A DNA stretch of 64,000 nt, taken from NCBI GenBank assembly GCA_016711225.1, contig JADJTK010000001.1, positions 62,001-126,000 of the forward strand, written 5' to 3'. Both the position numbers and the translations under genes were made by a program. Source of the DNA: Opitutaceae bacterium. GTDB lineage: Bacteria; Verrucomicrobiota; Verrucomicrobiia; Opitutales; Opitutaceae. Shown here one piece after another: positions 23,985 to 36,720 of the stretch (positions are counted from its first letter, which is position 1; every line of letters starts with the position of its first letter). The notes beneath the pieces were generated by a model that had not been told where the DNA came from, did no database searches, and saw only the letters and a list, made by a program, of their open reading frames with translations.

Positions 23985-25013
23985 ATGAAATCCCCTCTGC
24001 TGTCCCTGTGCGTGGCCGCATTTGTCGCCGCCCTCAATGCCTCTGCCGCAATCACCTCCCTACCCGCTCCGTATCCGACGCTTGGCTCAGTCGAGCGGCT
24101 CGACCCGGCGCTCGATGCCGTGTTGGCCCCGGAGACGAAGATCGAGAAGCTCGCCGAGGGTTTCCGCTGGTCCGAGGGGCCGGTGTGGCGGGCGAAGGAG
24201 GCGGATCTGATATTCTCAGACGTGCCGGCCAACATCGCCTATCGCTGGCGCGAGGGGAAGGGCGTGGAGGTTTTCCTTCCCTCCAGCGGCAACACTGGGG
24301 TAGGGGCCGATCCGGCCGGGGAGGGTGCCAACGGGTTGACCGTCGATGCGCAAGGCCGCCTGGTGCTCTGCCAGCATGGCGACCGTCGCATCTCTCGGCT
24401 TGCCCCCGACGGCCACGGATTTGAGACGCTCGTCGATCGATACGACGGCAAACGCTTCAACAGTCCCAATGACCTCTGTTTCGACCGCGCCGGGAATCTC
24501 TTCTTCACCGATCCGCCGTATGGATTGGGCAAGGGCGTGAACGAGCAGGGCTTCAACGGTGTCTATCGTCGCGCGATCGACGGCACGGTGACGCTGCTGC
24601 ACCGCGCGCTCGACCGGCCCAACGGCATCGCGCTGTCGCCCGACCAGAAGACCCTCTACGTGGCCAATTCCGGGGACCGGCCGGGCATGCGCACCTACCT
24701 TATGGCTTACGCGCTGCAACCCGACGGAGGGGTCGATGCGGGCCGGGTGCTGTTCGACGCCGAACCGTTGCGCGCTAAGCGCGGCGGCGGCCTGATGGAC
24801 GGCCTGAAGGTCGACGCCCGAGGGAACCTCTGGGCGACCGGCCCGGGTGGCGTGCTCATCCTCAGTCCCGAGGGCAAACACCTGGGTACCATTCTTACCG
24901 GTACGGCCACCGCCAACTGCGGCTTTGGTGGACCCGATGGCTCGACCCTCTACATCACCGCCAACAACATGCTGCTACGCGTGGCGACGCGCACCAAGGA
25001 CGCCGGGCGCTGA
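23985..25013 (+). CDS. SMP-30/gluconolactonase-family secreted lactonase
   Basis: 342 residues from ATG 23985, with a signal peptide (MKSPLLSLCVAAFVAALNAS). A six-bladed propeller follows: AEGFRWSEGPVWRAKEADLI with the metal-ligand Glu in SEGPVW, LTVDAQGRLVLCQHGDRRI, FNSPNDLCFDRAGNLFFTDP with the Asn ligand, RPNGIALSPDQKTLYVANS and GLMDGLKVDARGNLWATGPG with the Asp ligand. All metal positions of SMP-30 lactonases are present. It probably hydrolyses sugar lactones in the periplasm. No sugar pathway genes adjoin it. Confidence 0.9.
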   Translation: MKSPLLSLCVAAFVAALNASAAITSLPAPYPTLGSVERLDPALDAVLAPETKIEKLAEGFRWSEGPVWRAKEADLIFSDVPANIAYRWREGKGVEVFLPSSGNTGVGADPAGEGANGLTVDAQGRLVLCQHGDRRISRLAPDGHGFETLVDRYDGKRFNSPNDLCFDRAGNLFFTDPPYGLGKGVNEQGFNGVYRRAIDGTVTLLHRALDRPNGIALSPDQKTLYVANSGDRPGMRTYLMAYALQPDGGVDAGRVLFDAEPLRAKRGGGLMDGLKVDARGNLWATGPGGVLILSPEGKHLGTILTGTATANCGFGGPDGSTLYITANNMLLRVATRTKDAGR

Positions 25014-25232
25014 GGAGGCTGGCTCGGGCGGCGGGCGGGCCACAGGGCCACGTCGCCGCCTTGGCCTACAGCGCCGGGGCGCGCTTACCCAGGGACGTAC
25101 ACCGGGCGGCCTTCATCGCCGGGGCACCCAGCGGAAGGCCAAGTCAACACCCTGGCCCGCAGCCGAATCGCACAGTTTGGCCTGCCGCAGACGGGTCGCC
25201 GGCTTATACCAACGCCCCTCAGCAATTAGACT

Positions 25233-26306
25233 TTAGGTTGGAGCGCCACTGTTTACTGAGTTCAGCAACCAGCCCTCGCCAATGAGGGCCGCCACGCGGC
25301 GGGCGTCGGTGCGCCAAGGGCGCAGGGCGGCGATGATGCGATCCTCCAAGCGGCGCAGGGAGGGATAGAGCCGGTTACAGACCTCGTCTTTGACCAGATC
25401 GCCAAGCCGCTCCACCGGGTTGAGTTCAGGGCTGTAGGGAGGCAACGGCAGTAATCGCACGTTGGCCGGCAGCCTGGCGTCGTCGACGGGCAGGTGGAAG
25501 CCGGCCTGGTCTTGGATGATGATATGCAAAGCTTGGGGATCGCGCTGGGCGATCTGCTGGAGAAAGAGCGCGTGTACGTCCCGGTCGATGCACGGGGTAA
25601 ACAGCGTCTCCATGCTGTTCTCACCGTCGACTTCCATGGCTTCGTGCAGATAGCCCCATTGATAGCGGGTGGCATAGGGGGCATGCACGCGTACCCCTCG
25701 CCGCGCCCAGACTCGACGGATCACCGGCAAGAGCCCGTAGCGATGTTCATCCAAAACCCATAGCCGGACCGGCTGCCCGGCACGCGCGGCCGTCCCGGCC
25801 AGTTCTTCCAATCGTTGCGGCAACTCCGCTTTGAACGCCTTGGCCTTCGCTGGATCCTTTTTGGCGTGGCTCTTGCGCGGCACCTTCAACTTGCCGCCCA
25901 GCCGATGGAGCAACTTGCGCATGCCCCCTTCGCTGAGCTGGCGACGGGTGCGCTTCTTCACCCAGGCCAGCGCATCCTTGGCTCGCCGGAACTTGCCCTG
26001 CTCAAGTTGCTGTAGGAGTTCCTCGCGCACCGCCCCGCGCACCACCGAGGGCGTGCCGCCCCCATGCTCGCGCTGCAACAAGGCCGCCACGCCGCCCGCC
26101 AGCAATGTGTCACGATAGGTGAACACGGTTTGGCGACACACGTCGGCAGCGCGCATGATCTGCGCCACGGTCAGCTCGTGCTGGGCGATCAAGCGCACCA
26201 CCAGCAAACGCCGCCGCGCCCAATCGGGCTGGGGCTGCACCCATGCTTGCTCGATTTGCTGGACCAAGTCCTCGCCCAATGCCGGAAGGGTTCGTGCCAT
26301 GCCCAA
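25233..26306 (-). CDS. IS630-family transposase, intact
   Basis: 357 residues, uninterrupted. An N-terminal helix-turn-helix region (LTVAQIMRAADVCRQTVFTY) is followed by a DDE domain with Asp in LWVLDEHRYGL, Asp in HIIIQDQAGFH and Glu in YSPELNPVERL; the D-D-E triad is complete. This is the only transposase here that looks able to work. It belongs to a different IS630 branch from the two decayed elements. Inverted repeats could not be matched with confidence: the outer sequences near 25224-25245 and 26320-26345 share only short blocks (GACT-TA), so the element limits are not defined. Confidence 0.9.
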   Translation of the reverse strand: MGMARTLPALGEDLVQQIEQAWVQPQPDWARRRLLVVRLIAQHELTVAQIMRAADVCRQTVFTYRDTLLAGGVAALLQREHGGGTPSVVRGAVREELLQQLEQGKFRRAKDALAWVKKRTRRQLSEGGMRKLLHRLGGKLKVPRKSHAKKDPAKAKAFKAELPQRLEELAGTAARAGQPVRLWVLDEHRYGLLPVIRRVWARRGVRVHAPYATRYQWGYLHEAMEVDGENSMETLFTPCIDRDVHALFLQQIAQRDPQALHIIIQDQAGFHLPVDDARLPANVRLLPLPPYSPELNPVERLGDLVKDEVCNRLYPSLRRLEDRIIAALRPWRTDARRVAALIGEGWLLNSVNSGAPT

Positions 26307-26398
26307 AGCTTGGCCGCACTCGGCCTACTTGTATAGTCCATTTTCGAAGGGACGATGGTATTATACCGACGTTCCTTCGTTTCCAGATTCTGCCTCCA

Positions 26399-26449
26399 CG
26401 TAGCGGAACCGCTTCCGGTTCCGAACGGCGCGGAAGCCGCGCCGCTACG
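26399..26449. repeat. 51-base cloverleaf-like REP element
   Basis: Outer arms CGTAGCGG (26399-26406) and CCGCTACG (26442-26449) enclose two inner hairpins, GGAACCG-CTTC-CGGTTCC (26405-26422) and GGCGCGG-AAG-CCGCGCC (26427-26443). The whole can fold as a three-way junction. A relative of the outer part (CGTAAGCGAAGTGCTTCCGC then TACG) is at 63861-63884. Confidence 0.75.
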
Positions 26450-26789
26450 CCAAGTCCGGATTCGGAGGGCCTGGTAAAAGTACTTTGGGATGTCGCCAAG
26501 CAGACCCCAGAAATGTCGCTATTTCGCCGAGAAATGGGCTTTGGGAAGCCTGCAGGAACCCCCGAAATGTCGCATCTTCCAGAGTGTCCGAAAATGATGT
26601 CGTTTTTTGCAGAGTGTGCGCCGCGTCGGAATCCCGAAAAAAACGACATGGTCCAGTGTCGGACCCGATCTGTTGGACCGAGTCCTCCCATTTGAGAGGC
26701 CTATTGGCCAGCATCCCTCTGGGAATAGGGGGACGGCACCGCAATGATTCCTACTCGATGATCTATGGAACGGATGAAGGCTGAGAGGG
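26450..26789. other. Decayed, lower-GC region with repeated AAATGTCG motifs
   Basis: No gene. GAAATGTCGC occurs at 26510-26519 and 26564-26573, ATGATGTCGTTTTTTGC at about 26593, AACGACATGG at about 26642; further copies lie at 27317-27432 beyond the transposase scraps. Base composition is visibly more AT-rich than the flanks. Confidence 0.45.
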
Positions 26790-26950
26790 TGCGAACGGTG
26801 CGTAACTCAACCCACCAGCCGGCGCGATTGGTCCTGGAAGACCCAAATGCGGCTGCACAAACGTGGCTGCGCCCTCTTGGCCCGTGGCCTGATGAAGCTC
26901 CAGATCAACGTAGCCCTGGCCCGGGAAATGGTCGGCTTCGCCTGGGCTAG
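26790..26950 (+). pseudogene. C-terminal scrap of an IS110-like transposase
   Basis: One frame reads RDWSWKTQMRLHKRGCALLA then RGLMKLQINVALAREMVGFA and W-A, ending at TAG 26948-26950. The V-A-L-A-R-E-x-x-G-F-x-W ending is that of IS110/IS116-type transposases (VAIARELAGFxWA). Nothing upstream of it is homologous, so only the last 50 or so codons remain. A run of relic transposon pieces continues to 27262. Confidence 0.5.
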
Positions 26951-27058
26951 CCGCGACTAACTTCGTACAACACACTTCGAATCTGGGCAGCGCGAATTCG
27001 GTTGGGCGTACACAAGAATGAGGAGACTCTGGCGCTGATCATCGTCGCCGGCGCATAG

Positions 27059-27262
27059 GTTCGTTTCCTGCCGGCCTACTCGCCCGACCTCAACGCCATC
27101 GAAACGAGCTGGGGCAAAGTGAAGACCATCCTGCGGGCAGCTCAGACCCGCACCCACGATGCCCTGCTCGCCGCGATCGCCAAGACTCTGGGATGGTCAC
27201 CGCCGAAGATGCCAAAGGTTGGTGAGCCGCCGGTGGCTATCGTCCAAATTATGACGCGCTAG
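27059..27262 (+). pseudogene. C-terminal scrap of an IS630-family transposase
   Basis: From 27059 the sequence reads VRFLPAYSPDLNAIETSWGK then VKTILRAAQTRTHDALLAAI and, after a frame change, VTAEDAKGW. This is the last third of the DDE domain with the D-L-N-x-I-E catalytic glutamate, and it is closely related to the tail of the element at 7785-8693 (VTAEDAKAWFAACGY). It shows that related IS630 copies were once more numerous here. Confidence 0.75.
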
Positions 27263-27413
27263 TGCTTGCTGACTATGAAGCGATTGTGCGATTCGGCGCA
27301 TTCAGCCCCGAGGAAAACGACATTTCATGCTTCCCCAGATTTTCCATATTCCGGCCGCTGTTGTCCGTAAAAACCGGGAACCGTGAAATGTCACCCCCCT
27401 TGGGGAACCTCAA

Positions 27414-27432
27414 AATGTCGTTTTGCGACATT
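27414..27432 (-). terminator. Terminator-like hairpin behind ychJ
   Basis: AATGTCG (27414-27420) and CGACATT (27426-27432) form a 7-base stem with a 5-base loop; read on the minus strand the stem is followed by TTTTGAGG. It lies about 30 bases downstream of the ychJ stop. The stem belongs to the AAATGTCG repeat set of this region, so terminator function is only inferred. Confidence 0.35.
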
Positions 27433-27462
27433 CCGAGGTATTTTTGCCACTAGCCGTTGGTA

Positions 27463-27957
<495 letters not shown>

Positions 27958-28136
27958 GAAGGCGGAGGATAACGGCGACCCGTTGCGCCGCTGGCAACAC
28001 CGGAAGCGGAGCTGGGCGCCGGGGGCATGCAGCCGCTGGCCGCGTCCACGGCATTCTGCCTCTCGAACCTAATCTTGCGCCCCACAGCCGGCGTAGATGC
28101 GCTGGCTGTGGCCTCGGTGAGGGCCGACTCTAGCGG

Positions 28137-30780
<2,644 letters not shown>

Positions 30781-31662
30781 ATGAAATTCACCTCCCTTGC
30801 CCGAGAATGCCGTGTGACCAGTGGCCGCCACTTTCGTCTCGCTGACCATGATCCGGCCAACACGGATGGCATTGCGGGCAAGAAGGAGGCCGTCGAGGCG
30901 TTGGCCAAGGGTGTGGCGCGGATGGATGAGCTGCAGGAACGGCTCTACGCGCAGAACCGGTGGAGCGTACTCATCATCCTGCAGGCGATGGATGCGGCGG
31001 GCAAGGACAGCGCGATTGAGCACGTGATGTCCGGGCTCAACCCGCAGGGCTGCGAAGTGTATTCGTTCAAGAGTCCGAGCGCGGAGGAGCTCGACCATGA
31101 CTTCCTCTGGCGCTGCACCTGCCGCCTGCCGCGGCGCGGCCGCATCGGGATCTTCAACCGTTCCTACTATGAGGAGACGCTGGTGGTGAAGGTGCATCCT
31201 GAGCTGCTGGGCGTACAGAAACTGCCGCCGGTGCTGGTCACCAAGGATATCTGGGACCAGCGCTACGAGGATATCCGCTCCTTCGAGCGGCACTTGGCAC
31301 GCAATGGCACAGTGGTGCTAAAGTTTTTCCTCCATGTCTCACGTGAAGAGCAGCGCCGGCGTTTCCTGGCGCGGCTGGAGGAGCCGGCTAAGCACTGGAA
31401 GTTTTCCGCCGCGGACCTGGCCGAGCGGGCGCGCTGGGACGACTACATGGCCGCCTACGAGGAGACGATCCGCCAGACGGCGACCAAGGAGGCTCCGTGG
31501 CACGTGGTGCCGGCCGACCACAAGTGGTTCACGCGTCTGGTCATTGCGGAGGCGATCAACGCCCGGCTCGAGCAATTGGATCTCGCATTCCCCGAGCTGC
31601 CGGCCGCCGAGCAGAAGAAGCTCAAGGCCGCTCGCGCGGCGTTGAGCGGCGAGAAGAGCTGA
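30781..31662 (+). CDS. PPK2-family polyphosphate:nucleotide phosphotransferase
   Basis: 293 residues from ATG 30781. Walker A at 71-77 (AMDAAGKDSAIEHVMSGLNP), Walker B-like GRIGIFNRSYYEETLVVKVH with the acidic pair at 131-132, and a lid with EEQRRRFLARLEEPAKHWKF and AAYEETI. This places it in the PPK2 family, most like the short single-domain class that phosphorylates AMP and ADP from polyphosphate. It acts in the cytosol in energy and phosphate storage. Its start is 394 bases from the divergent icd. Exact nucleotide preference cannot be read from the sequence. Confidence 0.92.
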   Translation: MKFTSLARECRVTSGRHFRLADHDPANTDGIAGKKEAVEALAKGVARMDELQERLYAQNRWSVLIILQAMDAAGKDSAIEHVMSGLNPQGCEVYSFKSPSAEELDHDFLWRCTCRLPRRGRIGIFNRSYYEETLVVKVHPELLGVQKLPPVLVTKDIWDQRYEDIRSFERHLARNGTVVLKFFLHVSREEQRRRFLARLEEPAKHWKFSAADLAERARWDDYMAAYEETIRQTATKEAPWHVVPADHKWFTRLVIAEAINARLEQLDLAFPELPAAEQKKLKAARAALSGEKS

Positions 31663-31885
31663 GGCGGGCGCCTGGGGCGCGACGCTCCGCTCGGGCCGAC
31701 GGAAAGGCTGAAGGCTGAATCCTGAAGGCGGAAGCGGGCCGCGAAGGCCGGGACGGCTCAGCGGTTCGTTCAATCAACCGGTCGGGGGTTGGCGCGGCTC
31801 ACGCGGGCGCCTCGTCCTCCCTGCGACCGATTCGTCATTTGGTGGAGATACGTTGACTCCCCACTGCCGCCGTTGCGGCGCTGTT
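31663..31885. other. Intergenic filler between convergent genes
   Basis: Contains a short purine-rich repeat GGCTGAAGGCTGAATCCTGA then AGGCGGAAG (31705-31733). No gene or terminator recognised. Confidence 0.4.
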
Positions 31886-32392
31886 CTAGTCCGCAACCAG
31901 CAACGGTACCGGGACCGGCCACACCCCGGTGACCAATTCCCTCGACCCCTCGGGCAGGCGCGGCACCACATAGGCCCAGGCCGTGATCGGCACCCCGTTT
32001 TCCCGTTCGACCTCCACGACGACGCGGCGGAACAGTGTCGGCCGACCGGGGCAGGCATCCTCCCAGGCATCGAGTGTGGGCCAGGCGGTGTTGAAATCGG
32101 CCAAGGTGATCAATTGCCCCTGCACTGGCCGCCAGCCCTCGCGCGAGCATCCCCTGCCGGGTGCAGCGAGCAGAGCGGCGAGTGTTTGTTGGTCCTCGAC
32201 GGGGGAATGGGTGGCTTCGGCCAGCATGGATGGGCCAGGGACCTGCAGTGCGGGGCAGCCGTTGGGGAGTTCGTAGAGCCGGCCCCAGAGCTGGGCAGGG
32301 ATGACCGAGCGCACGCCACGGCAGAGTTGGTCGTGCATCGGCGAGCCGCGCTTGAGCGTGCCGTAGGCGAAGAGACGGGTTTCCGGGTTCAT
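31886..32392 (-). CDS. Gamma-glutamylcyclotransferase-family (YtfP/GGCT) protein
   Basis: 168 residues from ATG 32392. The nucleotide-independent GGCT fold is shown by LFAYGTLKRGSPMHDQL (the YGTL-x(3)-G substrate loop), GRLYELPNGCPALQVPG and VQGQLITLADFNTAWPTLDA then WEDACPG, where the acidic residue after the W-P-x-LD-x-xE element is catalytic in GGCT enzymes. By family it forms 5-oxoproline from gamma-glutamyl peptides or amines. No glutathione genes are nearby. Longer than the 110-residue YtfP, with a 40-residue insertion in the middle. Confidence 0.8.
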   Translation of the reverse strand: MNPETRLFAYGTLKRGSPMHDQLCRGVRSVIPAQLWGRLYELPNGCPALQVPGPSMLAEATHSPVEDQQTLAALLAAPGRGCSREGWRPVQGQLITLADFNTAWPTLDAWEDACPGRPTLFRRVVVEVERENGVPITAWAYVVPRLPEGSRELVTGVWPVPVPLLVAD

Positions 32393-32685
32393 CGGTGGGG
32401 TAACTGCACCGTCGGGGTGCCGACGGCGGGCTTGGGGGTGGCCTGACCGTAGCGATTGTGCGGCGGAATAGAAGGCGAAAGCGCGCCGTCTCACCGGCGC
32501 CAAATGCATAACTGAGGGAATACACCTAAACCCCGGCCCACCAAGGCCGATGTGTCGTGTCTATGTTGCCGAGGGGTACAGGTCGAGCCGGGCGGGTTGG
32601 TTACCGGGGCGGAGCTGGCGCCGGAGCAGGTCTGTGTGCCGAAGGCTGCCCCGGGGCGCCCGCAGGCGAGTCCCGCCCCTAGCCG

Positions 32686-35600
32686 ATGTCACTTCGCCAT
32701 CATCCTCCATCGCCAGCGCTGCTTGGACTGCTCGGGGATGCCGCCGTGCAGGCGCGCTTGCTGCCGGTGCTGGCGGCCGAGACTGATTTATCGGTGCGGT
32801 GTTTTACCAACGACGCGGCCGGTTGCGCCCAGGCGATGGCCGCGCCGCTGCGCTTGCTGCTTGTCTCCGCCGATCTGGCCCGGCGGCATCGCACCGAGTT
32901 GTTCGGGCTGGCCCGGCGCCCGGCGGTGGTTGTCTTTGCCGCGGTGGCCTCGGTGGACGACGCCGTCGAGTGGATGCGCGCCGGAGCGGCGGACTATTTC
33001 ACACTCACCAAGGAGACCCTCGCCGGCTTGCCCCAGCGCTTGCGCTCCCGGCTCGCCAGCCGCCCGCCGGCGGCCCCTGCCCGACAGAATCGCGAGGCCT
33101 TGGCCCGCCGGCTTTCCGTTGTCGTCGAGAAGGTCGGCGACGGGCTCACGCTCTGCGACGAACTCGGGCACCTGCGCCTCTTCAATCGGCAGATGCGGCG
33201 AATCACCGGATACAGCCGGAGCCGCGTGGGCAGCCACGCGGAGTTCCTGCACCTGCTTCACCACGACCCCGGGGAACGCCGTGGCGCCGAGCAACGTGTG
33301 TACGAGGTGCTCACCACCGGCGAGGTCCGTGAAGGCGAGGCGGTCGTGCGCACCCGTGCCGGCGAGTCCCGGGTGCTCTCGGTGATCGTGTCGCCCATCT
33401 GTGTCGGCGGCCAAGTCTGGCTGCTTTGCGCCTACCGCGACATCACCACCCGCAAGCAGGCGGAGACGGTGCTGATGCAGCGCGAGGCCCTTTCGCAATC
33501 CTTCACCCACGCCTTGGCTTCGCTGGCCGGCAGCGCCCCGCTTGCCCATGGCGACCGCGGGGCGGCGTTGCCGCTCATCACCGAAACCTCCGCCCGGGCC
33601 CTGGCGGTAGGGCGGGTGAGCATCTGGTTCCTGGATTCCGCCCAACGCGAGCTGTGCTGCGCCGATCTCTTCGAGCAGGGGCCGGGGCGGCATTCCGCCG
33701 GGGCTCGGCTCGGGCTGGCCGAGGCCCCCGCCTACTTCGCCGCCCTGTTCACGCGGGAGACGATCGCCGCCAGCGATGCGCTTCGCGATCCGGCCACGCG
33801 CGAATCCGCCGCGTATCTGCAGTCCTTGGGTATCGTGTCGACGCTGGATGTGCCGATCCGTTCGGCGGGCCGGCTGGTGGGCGTCGTCCGCCACGCCCAA
33901 CTGGGGCGGGCTCGTTCGTGGAGCGGGGCCGAGCAGGCCTTCGCCTCGGCCATCGGCAGTTGTGTGTCGCTGGTGCTCGAGTCCGAGGCCCGCCAGCAGG
34001 CCGAGGCGGCCCATCAGGCCGACCGCGACCGCCTCCACGAAATCATCGAGTTTCTGCCCGACGCCACCTTCGTCATCGATCGGGCGGGTGTCGTGACGGC
34101 CTGGAACAAGGCCATGGAGGAGATGACCGGCGTGCCGAAGGCAGCCATGCTCGGGCGCGGGGATCACGAGTATTCCCTGCCGCTCTATCAGGATCGCCGG
34201 CCGATCCTCATCGATCTGGCGCTGCATGGCGACGACACCACCCCGCCGCAGTACCATCTGCTCTCCCGCGAAGGGGACACTCTTTACGGCGAGTCGCAGG
34301 TCCCGCTTCTGGCCGGTGGCAGCCGCCGCGCCTACCTTTGGGGCAGCGCGCGTCCCCTCTACGACCAGACGGGCCGCATCACCGGGGCCATCGAGAGCAT
34401 CCGCGACGTGACCAACCGCAAGCTCATCGAGAACGAGGTGGTGGCGTGGAAGAAGCGCTACGAACTGGTCGCGGCGGCCTCCGGTCAGATCACCTACGAG
34501 TACAGCTTGGCCAGTGGTTTCATCCTCTGGAGCGAGAGCGTGGACCGGGTGCTCGGTTACGCCCTAGCCGAGATGGGCAGCACCGTCCGGCACTGGCTCA
34601 AGCTCATCCACCCCGCCGATCGCCGGCGCACTGCCGCCCAGCTGCACGCCTGCCTGCACAGCTCCGCCCCCTTTGACGTCGAGTACCGCATGCGCCACAA
34701 GCACGGGCACGACCTTTGGTTCCGCGACCGTGGGTACTTCATTGTGACGCTTGACGGCGGCCGCAGCATGATCGGCATGCTCACCGACATCACCGCGGGC
34801 AAGGAGTCCGCCGAAGCCCTGCGACGCGCCCACGGCGAATTGGAGGATCGGGTGCGCGAACGCACCGCGGAGCTGGCCTCCGCCAACGCCCGGCTGCGCG
34901 ACGAAATCGGCGAGCGAGAGCGCGCCCAGCAGGCCGTGGCCACCAGCGAGCGCAAATACCGCCTGATGGTCGATTCACTCCCGCAGGTGGTCTACGAGCT
35001 CGATCTCCAGGGCAACATGCTGCTGGTCAACCGCGAGGGCATCAAGGCCGGCCGGTTCAGCGCGGAGGAGGTCGCCCGCGGGATCAATCTCTTCAGCCTG
35101 GTCCATCCCCGCGACCACGAGAAGCTGCGGGCCAACTGGGCGCGCCTGCTCAAAGGGGAGGCGGTGACGGGGGAGGAGTACCTCTTCCTGAGGCGTGATG
35201 GCACCAGCTTTCCCGGCACCAGCTATGCGCAAGTGATCACCGTCGAGGGCCAACCGGTGGGCGTGACCGGATTTCTCATCGACGACACCCGCCGCAAACA
35301 GGCGGAGGAGAATCTGCGCCGCGCCCACGCCGACCTGGAGGAACGGGTCGTTGAGCGCACCTCTGAGCTGGCTGCCAGCAACGCCTCGCTGCGCCAGTTG
35401 CTGCAGAAGCAGGAGATGAACATCGAGCTCGCCCACCAGGTGCTGCTGCTGGTCAACGCCGATTCTCCGCGCAACTCGGCGCTGCCCGGGGGCTCCAGCC
35501 TGTTCACCGCCGCCCAGGCGATCCCGCGCTACCTGCAGGGCGGCGACCATTTCCTCTCCCGCCGGCGCGAAGGCCCGGCCGGGACCCGCACCCTGGTCAG

Positions 35601-36720
35601 CCTCAAGGACCAGTCCGGCCACGAGGTTGGTTGTATCCTGCGCAGTATCATCACCGACCTCGTCCATAACGCCCTGCTCACCCAGGCACCCCCGCCGTAT
35701 CCACTGGCCTCGATAGTGACCCGCCTCAATCGCGAGATCTGCCGCTGCCACCTCTTCCGCGACGGTGATTTCTTCACCGCCTTGGACCTGGAGATCGACC
35801 ACGTGACGCTGGAGATGGAGTACGTTGCGGCGGGCCATCCGCCCCTGCTTCTGGTGCGTGGCTCCGAGGTGCACCTGTTGCCCGCGCTGGCCGGCGCCGG
35901 CACCAATCTGCCGGTGGGCATGATCGAGCAGCACGAGTATCGCTCCGCGCGTTTCCAGCTGGAGCCCGGCGACCAGCTGCTGCTCTACACGGATGGTCTG
36001 CTCGAGGTACCCGCGCTGCGGGGCCGGCCCAATCTCACCTCCGAGGCAATCGCCCAGATCGCGCGCGGGTTGGTGGCTCGCCAGCCCGGGCTCCACGCCG
36101 TGCCGCTGGCCCGGCAGCTCTTCCTGGCCGCCGCGGGGGTGACCTGCGACGAGGCGGCGGTAGCCCATGTGTTGCCCGACGACGTGGCGCTCTTCGTGCT
36201 CGAAATCGAGAGCCCCGGATCCGTAGTGGAAGACCACCTGCGCCCGGATTCCCTCGAGGCGCTGCGCCAGCAGCGCGGGGCGCTCATGGCCAGGATCGAG
36301 GCGGAATGGCGACACCACGGCATCACGGCATCGTCGATGCGGCTGCATTTCGTGCTGGAGGAGGCGCTGTACAATGCCTGGAACCACGGCAATCGGCGCG
36401 ACCCGCAGAAGTCGATCCGCGTGCGTCGCCGTTACGGTAACGACGCCTGCATCGAGATCATCGACGAGGGCGAGGGCTTTAGGTGGGACCAGGTCGGCGA
36501 TCCCACCACCCATGAGAACCGTGCCAAGCCCTCCGGCCGCGGCCTCTTCATGATCCGGCGCTTCGCCGACGAGGCCCGGTGGAGCGAGGGCGGCCGGCAT
36601 CTCACCCTGTATTTCGGCGACGAGAAGACCTTCTCGCCGCCGGGCGGCCGCAGCCCGCTGCCGCGTTTCGACCTTTGGCAATCTCCCCACTTCCCGCCCG
36701 TGACCCCAGTACTAGTATGA
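32686..36720 (+). CDS. Multi-PAS/GAF signalling protein with PP2C (SpoIIE-type) phosphatase and HATPase domains
   Basis: 1344 residues. Order: degenerate receiver-like domain 1-125 (DLSVRCFTND, RLLLVSADLA, no clear phospho-Asp), PAS 143-265, GAF 295-435, PAS 449-585, PAS 591-705, coiled coil, PAS 754-878, coiled coil, SpoIIE/PP2C domain about 915-1175 (YLQGGDHF, KDQSGHEVG, AAGHPPLLLV, LLYTDGLLE) and an RsbW-like HATPase 1185-1320 with N-box EALYNAWNHGN, G1 DEGEGF and G2 GRGLFMIRRFADE. Normal phosphatase motifs are GGDFYD and GD-x-SGHG; here FYD is HFL and GD is KD, so activity may be altered. The STAS gene overlaps the stop (ATGA), so kinase, phosphatase and target are encoded together as a partner-switch. 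Cytosolic: no membrane helix. Confidence 0.92.
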   Translation: MSLRHHPPSPALLGLLGDAAVQARLLPVLAAETDLSVRCFTNDAAGCAQAMAAPLRLLLVSADLARRHRTELFGLARRPAVVVFAAVASVDDAVEWMRAGAADYFTLTKETLAGLPQRLRSRLASRPPAAPARQNREALARRLSVVVEKVGDGLTLCDELGHLRLFNRQMRRITGYSRSRVGSHAEFLHLLHHDPGERRGAEQRVYEVLTTGEVREGEAVVRTRAGESRVLSVIVSPICVGGQVWLLCAYRDITTRKQAETVLMQREALSQSFTHALASLAGSAPLAHGDRGAALPLITETSARALAVGRVSIWFLDSAQRELCCADLFEQGPGRHSAGARLGLAEAPAYFAALFTRETIAASDALRDPATRESAAYLQSLGIVSTLDVPIRSAGRLVGVVRHAQLGRARSWSGAEQAFASAIGSCVSLVLESEARQQAEAAHQADRDRLHEIIEFLPDATFVIDRAGVVTAWNKAMEEMTGVPKAAMLGRGDHEYSLPLYQDRRPILIDLALHGDDTTPPQYHLLSREGDTLYGESQVPLLAGGSRRAYLWGSARPLYDQTGRITGAIESIRDVTNRKLIENEVVAWKKRYELVAAASGQITYEYSLASGFILWSESVDRVLGYALAEMGSTVRHWLKLIHPADRRRTAAQLHACLHSSAPFDVEYRMRHKHGHDLWFRDRGYFIVTLDGGRSMIGMLTDITAGKESAEALRRAHGELEDRVRERTAELASANARLRDEIGERERAQQAVATSERKYRLMVDSLPQVVYELDLQGNMLLVNREGIKAGRFSAEEVARGINLFSLVHPRDHEKLRANWARLLKGEAVTGEEYLFLRRDGTSFPGTSYAQVITVEGQPVGVTGFLIDDTRRKQAEENLRRAHADLEERVVERTSELAASNASLRQLLQKQEMNIELAHQVLLLVNADSPRNSALPGGSSLFTAAQAIPRYLQGGDHFLSRRREGPAGTRTLVSLKDQSGHEVGCILRSIITDLVHNALLTQAPPPYPLASIVTRLNREICRCHLFRDGDFFTALDLEIDHVTLEMEYVAAGHPPLLLVRGSEVHLLPALAGAGTNLPVGMIEQHEYRSARFQLEPGDQLLLYTDGLLEVPALRGRPNLTSEAIAQIARGLVARQPGLHAVPLARQLFLAAAGVTCDEAAVAHVLPDDVALFVLEIESPGSVVEDHLRPDSLEALRQQRGALMARIEAEWRHHGITASSMRLHFVLEEALYNAWNHGNRRDPQKSIRVRRRYGNDACIEIIDEGEGFRWDQVGDPTTHENRAKPSGRGLFMIRRFADEARWSEGGRHLTLYFGDEKTFSPPGGRSPLPRFDLWQSPHFPPVTPVLV

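Noticed and set aside
21971..24424. An 817-codon open frame on the plus strand
   Set aside because: It overlaps the thioesterase, barrel and SMP-30 genes in another frame; its product is Arg/Gly-rich and without any domain. Shadow of GC-rich coding DNA.
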